Assembly: GCA_004213645.1 (NCBI GenBank)
Contig: SGZF01000007.1
Coordinates: 1-49,291 of the forward strand
Reading direction: 5' to 3'
Length of the DNA stretch: 49,291 bases
DNA from: Flavobacteriales bacterium
GTDB taxonomy: Bacteria; Bacteroidota; Bacteroidia; Flavobacteriales; Flavobacteriaceae
The position numbers and the translations under genes are program-made. How positions within the stretch are numbered: the stretch's first letter is position 1; every line of letters starts with the position of its first letter. Below the pieces are notes generated by a model, which did no database searches, was not told the origin of the DNA, and was given only the letters and a program-made list of their open reading frames with translations. Positions 35,174-43,736 of the stretch are shown piece by piece.

Positions 35174-37459
35174 ATGAAAAGCTTACTTAAAATTAGGGTC
35201 CTGTGGTCTTTGCTGATTTTTGGTTTAATTTCTTTCGTCTCATTGTTTGTACTTGCGGGTAATGGGACATTTGGGGAAATGCCTGAGTTTGAACAGTTAG
35301 AAAACCCTAATACAAATCTTGCTACTCAAATAATATCATCTGATGGGGAAATGTTGGCTAAGTTTTATTTCAATGATAATAGAACACCAATAACTTACAA
35401 TGAGCTTCCAAAAAATCTTGTTGATGCATTAATTGCCACTGAAGATGAAAGGTTCTACGATCATCCAGGAATTGATGTTAGATCAACATTAAGAGCAATA
35501 GTTTTTTTAAACACTCGAGGAGGTGCAAGTACAATAAGTCAACAATTAGCTAGGCAGCTTTTTGTTGGAGTAAGATCACGAAGTATCATTCAAGCTGTTT
35601 TACAAAAAGCAAAAGAATGGGTTTTAGCAATTCAAATTGAGAAGAGATATACTAAGAATGAAATAATATCTATGTATTTAAATATATATGATTTTAATAA
35701 TGCTGCAGATGGTGTTCGTTCAGCATCAAAAATTTATTTTAATAAAATACCTGACTCTCTGCTTATTGAAGATGCTGCTACCCTTGTTGGAATGTTAAAG
35801 AACTCATCTCTTTATAATCCATTAAGAAGACCTAAGCTTGTTACTGAAAGGAGAAATGTTGTATTTCAACAAATGTATCGAAATGATATGATAACAAAAG
35901 ATGAAAGAGATTCGTTATCATTATTGCCTTTAAATATTGATTATTCTCCAGAGTCACACAGAGAAGGACTTGCAACATATTTTAGAGCTTATCTTCAGGA
36001 GTTTATGAACAAGTGGTTAAGAGACAATCCAAAACCTGATGGGTCAAGATATAATCTATACAGTGATGGTCTTAGAATATATACAACTATTGATTCAAGA
36101 CTTCAGTCTCTTGCTGAAGAGTCTATGAATGAGCATTTGAAAAATCTTCAATCTGAATTCTTTTCCCAAAATAAAGAATCTGAGGAAAACCCTACTCCAC
36201 CATTTAAAGATCTTAGAGAAGGACAAGTAGATACCTTGATTAAATTATCAGCAATGAGATCAGAAAGGTGGAGAAAGATGAAATTAAATGGAAAAAATGA
36301 AGATGAAATATGGGCAACATTTCAAGTTGATACTCCAATGAAAGTGTTTTCATGGAGTGGTGAGATTGACACAATTATGAAACCAATAGATTCTATTAGG
36401 TATTATAAGTTTCATCTAAGAGCATCAATGATGTCTATGGAGCCACAGACTGGACATGTAAAAGTTTGGGTTGGAGGTTATAACTATAAACATTTCCAGT
36501 ATGACCAAGTTAAACAAGGAAGACGACAAATAGGATCAACTTTCAAGCCATTTTTATATGCAACAGCTATTGATCAATTGAAATTATCACCATGTTATAC
36601 TGTTCCAGATGCTCTTTATTGTATTGAGCCAATGAAGCATGGCAATATGAATGCCTGGTGCCCAAAAAATTCAAGTGATAGATATGGACAGACAAGAAAT
36701 TTGAAAAATGCATTAGCAAATTCAATTAATACAATAAGTGCAAGATTGATGGATCAAGTGGGTCCAAAGCCAGTTGTAACACTAATGAAAAAAATGGGAA
36801 TTAATTCATATTTACCAGAAGTTCCTTCAATAGCTCTTGGAACACCAGACATTAGCCTTTATGAAATGGTAGGAGCATACAGTACCTTTGTTAATAAAGG
36901 AATCTATATAGAGCCTATTTTCATTACTAGAATTGAAGATAAGAATGGAGTACCGTTGTTTGAGGTAATTCCTGAAACAACAGATGTTCTGAGTGAAGAA
37001 GCAGCTTATGTAACAGTTAACCTTATGGAAGGTGTTACAAAGTATGGATCAGGTGGAAGGTTGAGACATTCAGGCTTAGAAGAGACTAATTATATATATA
37101 AAAATCTAATCACAGGTTATCCATACGCTTTTGAAAATGCAATTGCAGGTAAAACGGGAACGACACAAAATCAAAGCGATGGTTGGTTTATGGGAATGGT
37201 CCCAAATTTAGTCACTGGTGTTTGGGTCGGAGGAGAAGACCGTGCTGTACATTTTGATGATATTGCATTTGGTCAAGGAGCTACAATGGCATTGCCAATT
37301 TGGGGTCAGTTCATGAAAAAAGCTTACTTAAACCCAGAATTAGGAATTTCTAAAGAAGATTTTCCTGTCCCCGAAATAGTTTCAATCCCGTTAGATTGTG
37401 AGAATTTAAATATAGAAAGCTCAGAGAAGAAGAAAGATTTAGAAGAATTAGGATTCTAG
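35174..37459 (+). CDS. Class A penicillin-binding protein 1A-like
   Basis: A bifunctional peptidoglycan synthase of 761 residues. One N-terminal membrane anchor (about residues 9-29) is followed by a GT51 glycosyltransferase domain with EDERFYDHPG (catalytic Glu about 90) and GASTISQQLARQLF (about 115-128). The transpeptidase domain has S455-T-F-K458, S517-I-N519 and K660-T-G662. All catalytic motifs are present. It is co-directional with trhO (1-nt gap). Its stop overlaps the convergent GNAT gene in CTAG. Confidence 0.95.
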   Translation: MKSLLKIRVLWSLLIFGLISFVSLFVLAGNGTFGEMPEFEQLENPNTNLATQIISSDGEMLAKFYFNDNRTPITYNELPKNLVDALIATEDERFYDHPGIDVRSTLRAIVFLNTRGGASTISQQLARQLFVGVRSRSIIQAVLQKAKEWVLAIQIEKRYTKNEIISMYLNIYDFNNAADGVRSASKIYFNKIPDSLLIEDAATLVGMLKNSSLYNPLRRPKLVTERRNVVFQQMYRNDMITKDERDSLSLLPLNIDYSPESHREGLATYFRAYLQEFMNKWLRDNPKPDGSRYNLYSDGLRIYTTIDSRLQSLAEESMNEHLKNLQSEFFSQNKESEENPTPPFKDLREGQVDTLIKLSAMRSERWRKMKLNGKNEDEIWATFQVDTPMKVFSWSGEIDTIMKPIDSIRYYKFHLRASMMSMEPQTGHVKVWVGGYNYKHFQYDQVKQGRRQIGSTFKPFLYATAIDQLKLSPCYTVPDALYCIEPMKHGNMNAWCPKNSSDRYGQTRNLKNALANSINTISARLMDQVGPKPVVTLMKKMGINSYLPEVPSIALGTPDISLYEMVGAYSTFVNKGIYIEPIFITRIEDKNGVPLFEVIPETTDVLSEEAAYVTVNLMEGVTKYGSGGRLRHSGLEETNYIYKNLITGYPYAFENAIAGKTGTTQNQSDGWFMGMVPNLVTGVWVGGEDRAVHFDDIAFGQGATMALPIWGQFMKKAYLNPELGISKEDFPVPEIVSIPLDCENLNIESSEKKKDLEELGF

Positions 37460-37965
37460 TCAATAATCTTCTCATAGCAGTGAAATGGGTACTCACTTTG
37501 CATTGGAAAAAAGACATTTCCAAGTTGACTATAATTTCTTGATTTGTAGAACTTATTATTTCTGATATTTTTGCTAAAAGTATCAAGCCTAATTGATTTG
37601 AAATCATTAATCTTAGCATATTCTTCTGCAAAAGTCATCAATGATTTTCCAATTCCCTTTTTTTGATAGTCAGGATGAACAGCAAGCCTATGAATGTATA
37701 TGTTCATATAGTCTTTTGATAACCAATCTATATTTTTGTAAACATGGTCTTTTTTAGTTGAAATTACAATACACCCAGTAATTATATCTCCTTGTTTAGA
37801 TATATATAAGCTATTATTCATGATATCATTTTTAAACACATCTCTACTGGGATATTTTTCATTCCATTGAAAAATATTTTTAGAGATCATGTCTGCTGCA
37901 CATGCTTCTGCAATCGTTTTAACTCTTTGGAGATCTTCTATTTTAGCTAATTCAATTTTAATCAT
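37456..37965 (-). CDS. GNAT family N-acetyltransferase
   Basis: A 169-residue GNAT protein. The acetyl-CoA binding motif A is visible as IHRLAVHPDYQKKGIGKSLM (about residues 90-109; Q/R-x-x-G-x-G/A type). The substrate is unknown; similar single-domain proteins act on small amines or protein N-termini. Its stop codon is shared in a CTAG overlap with PBP1A. Confidence 0.85.
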   Translation of the reverse strand: MIKIELAKIEDLQRVKTIAEACAADMISKNIFQWNEKYPSRDVFKNDIMNNSLYISKQGDIITGCIVISTKKDHVYKNIDWLSKDYMNIYIHRLAVHPDYQKKGIGKSLMTFAEEYAKINDFKSIRLDTFSKNIRNNKFYKSRNYSQLGNVFFPMQSEYPFHCYEKIID

Positions 37966-38005
37966 AAAAAATAATAATGTTTAAATTAGAGTAAAATTAA
38001 TTTAA

Positions 38006-38902
38006 TTGTCTAAAAAAACAGCACTTAGATTTTTGACTATCCTAGCTTTAATGATTTCAAGTTATAGCTATTCTCAACAACAGGTTAATTTGGATGTAGA
38101 TAATGATCTTTATTTTGACAGAGACTTTTATTACTCAAGTGGAATTTTTCTTTCATACTCATCTTATAAAATTGAAAAAGAAAAAACCTTTATTAATCAT
38201 TTTAAATTAGGACAGTTAATTTATACCCCGTCGAGTAGATATGAGACTGACCCAAATAAATACGATTACCCATACAGTGGCTATTTATTTTTGGAGGGAT
38301 TAAAACAAAAACAATTATCTAATTACTCCAGTTTTACCTATGGAGTAAATTTTGGAATAACAGGTAACGCATCATTGGCTAAAGGAATGCAGAATTTATA
38401 TCATGATATTGTTTTGAATTTACCAAATCTGGAATGGAAATCTCAGATGCCTCAGCAATTCCAAATAAATCTAGTTGCAAATTATTTCAAAGGCTTCAAA
38501 TTTGAAGACAACATAAATATTACAACAGAGATTTATTCAAGACTAGGAACATACCAGCAAATGGCAGGCGTTAATATTGGACTTCTAATTGGAGAGTTAA
38601 GTTGGTTTAGTATATCAGATAATATTATAAACGAATCATATGATAATTTATCTTTTTATATTGGAACCAGTCAGGAATATTACCTACATGATTATAAATT
38701 AGAGGGAAGCCTTTTTAATGAAAACGCTGAGCTCACAATGACCTCAAATAAATATAGAAACACAATAGAAGTTGGATTTCAAAAGCGATTTAACAAACTT
38801 CAAGTTCTTACCACTTTTAATTCTATGTCTAAGGATACCGAAATGCAAAGAACTATGAGGCACCCATTTTTAAAAATTAGCTTAAGTTATAACCTTCATT
38901 AA
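38006..38902 (+). CDS. LpxR-like lipid A deacylase family (DUF2219) outer membrane protein
   Basis: A 298-residue protein with a signal peptide ending about residue 24 (YSYSQ) and a beta-barrel-like body. The LpxR signature is present: NDLYF with N33-D34, YYSSGIFLSYS (serine in the position of the catalytic Ser), and the LYHDIVLNLPNLEWKSQ block holding the equivalent of the catalytic His and Glu. LpxR removes the 3'-acyloxyacyl group of lipid A at the outer membrane. The start is TTG 38006, chosen because it provides a full signal peptide. Family assignment is good; activity is inferred. Confidence 0.8.
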   Translation: MSKKTALRFLTILALMISSYSYSQQQVNLDVDNDLYFDRDFYYSSGIFLSYSSYKIEKEKTFINHFKLGQLIYTPSSRYETDPNKYDYPYSGYLFLEGLKQKQLSNYSSFTYGVNFGITGNASLAKGMQNLYHDIVLNLPNLEWKSQMPQQFQINLVANYFKGFKFEDNINITTEIYSRLGTYQQMAGVNIGLLIGELSWFSISDNIINESYDNLSFYIGTSQEYYLHDYKLEGSLFNENAELTMTSNKYRNTIEVGFQKRFNKLQVLTTFNSMSKDTEMQRTMRHPFLKISLSYNLH

Positions 38903-39030
38903 TTTTAACTTTTCTTTAAAATTATTTTAAGATAATTAAAAGTATTTTTAAGTATAAATTTAAAAGACGCTTACTTGTCATCTTTGTCCTTTTTTTAGCT
39001 AGGTTAATTTTGAATTTTTGTTAATTGGTT
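38903..39030. other. Gap between convergent genes, possible AT-rich terminator
   Basis: This 128-nt stretch is the only convergent junction in the window with real spacing. It contains an AT-rich imperfect hairpin (around 38913-38932) and several T runs, which could end transcription on either strand. A 10-bp inverted repeat, AAAGACGCTT at 38963-38972 and its complement at 39036-39045, straddles the end of the next gene. No coding potential seen. Confidence 0.4.
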
Positions 39031-39921
39031 TCAAGAAGCGTCTTTCTTTTTAACACCTACTTTATACAAAAATGGACTTCCCGATCCCTCGTCTTCTGAG
39101 GTTATCCAGAACGTCTTTTTGTCAATTATCTTAATCGCTTCAATTTGCGCTCTCTCAAGTGGGATTTTAAATTTTCTAAATTTCTTATCAGCTAAGTTTT
39201 CCAAATTAAAGTCTTCAAATAGAATTAAAAATTGGTTTCCTTTTGAGTTATAGCTAACAAGGGCAAGTAAGCTCATATCTTTATTGTAATCACCGCCAGT
39301 AATTAAAGAATTTACATTGTATGTAATTTTACTTTCAAGTACTTGCTTTGAATTACTTTCTTTATCAATTAAATATAAATCAGTAAATAGTTCGCTTCTG
39401 TCCTTAGACAAAACCGCAATTTTATCTTCAATTAAAAATAATGCTTCAGCATCATACTTATGCTTTGGTCTTGGTATAAATATTTCTTGATCTTCATAGG
39501 AAATATCAATTTTACCATCAATACTAAAATCAGTTTTTTTAACTTTTATAATATTTAGATTGTCTCTGTTACCAAAATTGTTTCCTGTATCAGCAATGAA
39601 TATATAATCTTCATCAGCTGTAATATCTTCCCAATCATTATTATAAATTTCCCAAAAAGATTCTTCTTCCAGTTTTATAGAATTTATGATCTCACCATTT
39701 AGATTAAAAAAATATAAACTTGGCTCTCCTCCAGAATCATTATGTGTTATAAAAACTTCATTTAGAGTTTCTAAACCAGAGGTTTCGTTTATAATTTTTG
39801 GTAGAACAATAGTTTCAAGAATAACAGCATTTTCATATTCTTCCTTTTCTTGTCCATTTGAACAACTAAATATTATTAATAGTATTATGAAGTAATAGCT
39901 TCTCATTAATTTAAACATCAT
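39031..39921 (-). CDS. Putative beta-propeller lipoprotein, unknown function
   Basis: A 296-residue protein with a lipoprotein signal (lipobox FSC, cysteine about residue 20) and repeated beta-rich segments consistent with a propeller: ETSGLE, FITHNDSGGEPSLYFFN, WEDITADEDYIFIADTGNN, DAEALFLIEDKIAVLSKDR and AIKIIDKKTFWITSEDEGSG. I know similar unnamed Bacteroidota proteins but no function. Translation may start at 39921 or at ATG 39906 (MRSYYF). It is the last gene of the plug-TlpA-propeller operon and overlaps the previous gene. Confidence 0.7.
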   Translation of the reverse strand: MMFKLMRSYYFIILLIIFSCSNGQEKEEYENAVILETIVLPKIINETSGLETLNEVFITHNDSGGEPSLYFFNLNGEIINSIKLEEESFWEIYNNDWEDITADEDYIFIADTGNNFGNRDNLNIIKVKKTDFSIDGKIDISYEDQEIFIPRPKHKYDAEALFLIEDKIAVLSKDRSELFTDLYLIDKESNSKQVLESKITYNVNSLITGGDYNKDMSLLALVSYNSKGNQFLILFEDFNLENLADKKFRKFKIPLERAQIEAIKIIDKKTFWITSEDEGSGSPFLYKVGVKKKDAS

Positions 39922-41110
39922 TAGAATTCAATTTTACTGTCTTTAATTGATTGTTTTCGTCATCAAAAACAGTCCAAACAATAAATATCTCGTTATCTAG
40001 TATTTCTAATTGTGGCACTCCTGTTCCTCTTCCACTATCAATTTTAGAAACTGTAATTGGCTCTGAAACTTTTCCATCTATTGAAACTTTTTTTATTCTT
40101 AAATATGTCCCATCATCATCACCTTCCATATAACTCACTATTACTTCTTTTTCATTTAAGAAGGCTGTATCTACTCTACCAATAGCATTATGGTCATTAA
40201 TTTTTATTGGGCTACCAAAAGATGACCCGAAAGATTCTGAAAAAGAAAGATTAACCGTTGGTTTTCCATCAGAGGCAGTAAACCAACTTACAGCAAGATT
40301 GTTAGAATTAGATACAATTTTAGGACCATTTACCGGGCACCCATAAATTACCCATCCATCATCATGAACCGAAACAGGACTTTCCCAACCATCATTTATG
40401 TTTCGTGTGACATATATATCTCGAACTTCTTCTTCACTTCTGTCTCTGTATACAACTATAGGTCCTTTTTCGCTATATGTTATTGATGTCTGACAACAAT
40501 CACAAACTGATGAATCAAGTTCAGTCTCATTTATAATATCCCCAGCATTTGTAATTTCCGCAAATCTAATAGTCATAGGTTTGTGATTTCCGTTCATATC
40601 TTTCTCTACTGTATTTCTTCCATCTAACCAGCTAATAAAAAACCCTTCATTATTTTTTGCAGCTATGCTAACAAAACCATGTTCTGCTTTAAAACCATCA
40701 GTGTTTAATATAAAGTCCTCTTTTACTTTTTTTCCAGATAATTTATGTAGACTTAAAAAAACATCATAAGTATATGTACCGGAGGCAGATTTTTTTAGGT
40801 AGCTAGTTAGAACTTGATCACCGCTTATTGCATGTGTTGGAAAGTCAGCCCAATTAACAAACCAGTCGGAACCATTTGCCAATTTTATGGGATTAGTCCA
40901 TCCGTCATTTTTAAATTGTCTGAAATTTAAACTAGCATTCATATCCTCATCACTAGAAATCCAAGTCAACGATAAGTTATCATTATTTAAAACTAGGCTA
41001 GGTTGCGCATTATTGTTTTCATATGAAAAAGATATTTCTTCTATTTTAATATCATTAGAATTACAGGAAAACAGACTTAAAAAGAAAAAAGCAATTATAA
41101 ATTTTTTCAT
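39911..41110 (-). CDS. Sialidase-like (BNR) propeller lipoprotein with a cysteine cluster
   Basis: A 399-residue lipoprotein (lipobox LFSC, Cys16) with six-bladed propeller features: repeated W/Y-rich strands and Asp-box-like loops (TWISSDED, ISWLDGRN, VVYRDRSEEEVRDIYV, VSWFTASDGK). A conspicuous cluster C203-D-C205-C206 is followed by C258 in GCPVNGP. In secreted proteins such clusters usually bind metal or form disulfides. No sialidase Arg triad is evident, so the substrate is unknown. It lies 1 nt after the TlpA-like gene, which suggests a redox-linked role. Confidence 0.75.
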   Translation of the reverse strand: MKKFIIAFFFLSLFSCNSNDIKIEEISFSYENNNAQPSLVLNNDNLSLTWISSDEDMNASLNFRQFKNDGWTNPIKLANGSDWFVNWADFPTHAISGDQVLTSYLKKSASGTYTYDVFLSLHKLSGKKVKEDFILNTDGFKAEHGFVSIAAKNNEGFFISWLDGRNTVEKDMNGNHKPMTIRFAEITNAGDIINETELDSSVCDCCQTSITYSEKGPIVVYRDRSEEEVRDIYVTRNINDGWESPVSVHDDGWVIYGCPVNGPKIVSNSNNLAVSWFTASDGKPTVNLSFSESFGSSFGSPIKINDHNAIGRVDTAFLNEKEVIVSYMEGDDDGTYLRIKKVSIDGKVSEPITVSKIDSGRGTGVPQLEILDNEIFIVWTVFDDENNQLKTVKLNSNDV

Positions 41111-41111
41111 A

Positions 41112-41600
41112 TTATAACATCTTTAATTTATTAATCATTTCTTCAGAATCCCATTCAATTGCACCAATAATAGTTTCAATTATTTGACCATTTTCATCAA
41201 AAATATATGAAATAGGCATAGCATATACTCCAAGTGTTTCAAATGATTTACTTGATTTTAAAAAATTGAAATCAAAATTCCATTCGTTCTTAAACTCAGA
41301 TATTTTAGATACTGTTTCATCAGAAACTAATAAAAAAGTATATCCATATTCCTGTAATATTTCTTCAGCTCTTTTGATTCCTGGCATTTCCTTTATACAT
41401 GGGGCACACCATGTGGCCCAGTAACTTACTACAATCTTCCCCTCCTTATAGACTGAGAGATCCAAATTTTTCTCGTTTAAATCAAAAAATGATGTTTTAA
41501 GCTGTAAAGATTCTAAATCAGAAACTTTTTTAATATTTGTAGTACCTGAGTTACAACCCAATAATATTATACAGCATAATGTATGAATAACAATTTTCAC
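41112..41600 (-). CDS. TlpA-like thioredoxin family lipoprotein
   Basis: A 162-residue thiol-disulfide protein of the TlpA/ResA group. Lipobox LLGC (Cys16) anchors it in the envelope; the thioredoxin domain has the active site WC65-A-P-C68 and a cis-proline in YAMPISYIFDENG. Such proteins reduce periplasmic disulfides or metal sites. The start is GTG 41600. It lies between the TonB plug protein and the cysteine-bearing propeller, its likely redox partner (inference). Confidence 0.88.
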   Translation of the reverse strand: MKIVIHTLCCIILLGCNSGTTNIKKVSDLESLQLKTSFFDLNEKNLDLSVYKEGKIVVSYWATWCAPCIKEMPGIKRAEEILQEYGYTFLLVSDETVSKISEFKNEWNFDFNFLKSSKSFETLGVYAMPISYIFDENGQIIETIIGAIEWDSEEMINKLKML

Positions 41601-41624
41601 CTTTGATATATTTAAAAAACAAAA

Positions 41625-42116
41625 TTAAGACTTCTTTCTTTTTTTATCCTTCTTTTTCTTTTTATTTTTCTTTTTTTTGGAATTGCTATCAATTTTATTT
41701 GAGGTATTCAATAGATTCTTGCGACTATTTATTTGATTAGCATTAACAATAGTTTTAACAATTATTACACCTGCTGCTCCTTCACTTCCATATTTATTTG
41801 TTGCAGAAACGCCATTTAGAACTTCAACATACTTTACTTGTTCAATGTAAAGTACTGGTGGGTTATTATATATAATACCATCAATTTCCCATATAACTTC
41901 ATCCCCTGCTGTTTTAAAAGATTGTCTTCCTCTAAGAGCTATGTTCTGGTTCCCCATTCTATCTGTAATTCTTCGCGCACCAGGAATTCTTGTGGAAAGA
42001 GCATCTACTAGAGACATCGACGAAATAGCATTTTGTTTTGCTTTTACAATTTTCTCCTCTTGTGAAAAAGAAACTGTTGTAATAAAAATAATGATAATCA
42101 AATAAATATGTTTCAT
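41625..42116 (-). CDS. Stand-alone TonB-receptor plug domain protein
   Basis: A 163-residue exported protein (signal peptide ending SFSQ) made of a single plug domain: SMSLVDALSTRIPGARR, NIALRGRQSF, EVIWEIDGIIYNNPP, IEQVKYVEVLNGVSATNKYGSEGAAGVIIVKT. A complete TonB-dependent receptor would follow this with a barrel of several hundred residues, but here the protein ends in a tail of about 18 mostly lysine residues. It is not an obvious frameshift remnant, because a different gene begins 24 nt downstream. First gene of the operon. Confidence 0.82.
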   Translation of the reverse strand: MKHIYLIIIIFITTVSFSQEEKIVKAKQNAISSMSLVDALSTRIPGARRITDRMGNQNIALRGRQSFKTAGDEVIWEIDGIIYNNPPVLYIEQVKYVEVLNGVSATNKYGSEGAAGVIIVKTIVNANQINSRKNLLNTSNKIDSNSKKKKNKKKKKDKKRKKS

Positions 42117-42318
42117 GATACTTTTAAGAATATGGTGATTGAAAAGCTAAATATATTAATTTTCTATTGATATAAGTAATATTTAAAAGATCTAATAATA
42201 GCATAATCAAAGAGTGGGGCAATCAAAAGAATTATAGTAATTTTCTAATATAATATATTAAGGCACAGTTATATAAAAATGTTATTTTTTTTTTTACCTT
42301 TATAGGCTAGCTAAAAAA
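42117..42318. other. Longest gene-free stretch (202 nt), divergent control region
   Basis: It separates the plug operon from the helix-turn-helix gene. It is very AT-rich, with an 11-T run at 42285-42295 and a TACCTTTA sequence (one mismatch to TAnnTTTG) at about 42295-42303, which could serve the rightward gene. No exact promoter or RNA structure is recognised. Confidence 0.4.
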
Positions 42319-42645
42319 ATGAACAAAAAGTGGAGTCATATTGATCAAATTTATTTTCCAGATGGAGTTCGCTCTGTATATTTTGATGGTAGAAGAGTTA
42401 AAAAAGAAGATATACAAATTGAAAGAAGTTTTATAGAGCTTATGTCTTCTGAATTCGACAGCTCAAATTTACCTGATCACATCAAATATCTTCCTCGCAA
42501 ACAAGCCGCTCAATATCTTAGTCTAAGTGAAAGTACATTGGTTAGATATCATGAAAATGGTAAACTTAAATGGATAACAAGACGTAACAGAACTCCAATT
42601 TATTCTAGGGTTGCATTAGATGCTTTTAGTAAAAAAAATCAATAA
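42319..42645 (+). CDS. Helix-turn-helix (excisionase/MerR-like) DNA-binding protein
   Basis: A 108-residue protein. The C-terminal half (about residues 57-105) is an HTH_17-type winged helix: YLPRKQAAQYLSLSESTLVRYHENGKL followed by a short wing PIYSRVALDAF. The N-terminal half is unrecognised. Proteins of this class bind DNA as small regulators or recombination directionality factors. No integrase is nearby, so regulation of the downstream amino-acid genes, 32 nt away, is more likely but unproven. Confidence 0.75.
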   Translation: MNKKWSHIDQIYFPDGVRSVYFDGRRVKKEDIQIERSFIELMSSEFDSSNLPDHIKYLPRKQAAQYLSLSESTLVRYHENGKLKWITRRNRTPIYSRVALDAFSKKNQ

Positions 42646-42677
42646 AAACATTAAATTAGATTATCATTGCTGATAGA

Positions 42678-43736
42678 ATGGTAATAAAATTTCATACTGT
42701 AAATCTTAAAAAAAAATATCCACTACAGATAAGTAGAGGAGTCAATGACAGGTCACAAAATCTAGTTATTGAAATTAAGAAAGATGGAATTACTGCTTGG
42801 GGAGAATCAGCGCCAGGGAAGACAGAAGGGGCTTCATCAGCTAAGGAGGTTAAAGATCATCTAATCAGGCTCATAAATTCAGACATAAACACCTTATCAA
42901 TTTATGAAGTTCATCAGCGGTGTAAAGATTTAAATATACCACGCTGTGCTCAGGCTGCAATTGATGTTGCTTTATGGGACTTGAAAGCAAAAGAAGCAAA
43001 AATGTCATTGAAAGATTTACTAGGACTTCCATCACCTCAAGTTCCTTCATCTATAACTGTTGGAATAAACCCACCAGAAATAATTAAAGAACGAGTTGAA
43101 ATAATATTATCTAATCCTCAGGTAAAAGCTCTAAAAATAAAGTTAGGTTCTCCTAAAGGAATAGAATATGATCAGTTAATTTACTCACAAGTTATTGAGT
43201 CAGTGGGGAAATCAAATGTTGCAATACGTGTAGATGCAAATGGAGGTTGGAGTCTTGATGAGGCTCAATTCATGATGAAGTGGTTAAGCCAGAGAAAAGC
43301 TGAATATATTGAACAACCTTTAATTGAGGGTGATGAAGATAAATTGAAGTTCTTATTTAAGGGAAGACCTCTTCCAATTTTTATTGACGAATCCTGTAGA
43401 GTTGCAGAGGATGTAGCGAATTTCCATCATAATGTAGATGGAATAAATTTAAAGCTCATGAAATGTGGTGGTATAACAGAGGCTATAAAAATCTTGAATG
43501 TTGCAAAATCGCATAGTTTAAAAACTATGATAGGATGTATGAGCGAGTCATCTATTAGTATATCTGCTGGAGCATCAATATCAGGAATAATAGATTACGT
43601 TGATCTTGATTCACATTATAATTTAGATCCAGATCCAAGTGAGGGATCTAAAATGGAAAATGGTATAACTATTACAAACTCAAAATATGGACATGGAGCG
43701 AATCTAAAAAAAGAATATTATGATAAAATCGACTGA
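42678..43736 (+). CDS. Enolase-superfamily epimerase (dipeptide epimerase or N-acetyl-D-glutamate racemase, DgcA-like)
   Basis: A 352-residue muconate-lactonizing subgroup enzyme. Catalytic residues are visible: K153-I-K155 (first acid/base lysine region), metal-binding Asp in RVDANGGW, Glu in YIEQPL, Asp in FIDES, the second catalytic lysine in NLKLMKCGG, and a D309-L-D311 motif typical of L-Ala-D/L-Glu epimerases. Its partner is a DUF1611 protein overlapping by 17 nt. Pairs of this kind have been described as DgcA and DgcN in marine bacteria, converting D-glutamate through N-acetyl forms. Whether the substrate is N-acetyl-glutamate or a wall dipeptide cannot be told from sequence. Confidence 0.82.
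   Translation: MVIKFHTVNLKKKYPLQISRGVNDRSQNLVIEIKKDGITAWGESAPGKTEGASSAKEVKDHLIRLINSDINTLSIYEVHQRCKDLNIPRCAQAAIDVALWDLKAKEAKMSLKDLLGLPSPQVPSSITVGINPPEIIKERVEIILSNPQVKALKIKLGSPKGIEYDQLIYSQVIESVGKSNVAIRVDANGGWSLDEAQFMMKWLSQRKAEYIEQPLIEGDEDKLKFLFKGRPLPIFIDESCRVAEDVANFHHNVDGINLKLMKCGGITEAIKILNVAKSHSLKTMIGCMSESSISISAGASISGIIDYVDLDSHYNLDPDPSEGSKMENGITITNSKYGHGANLKKEYYDKID

Noticed and set aside
42319-42645. Excisionase as a sign of a mobile element
   Set aside because: No integrase, attachment repeats or other phage genes occur nearby; neighbours are metabolic.
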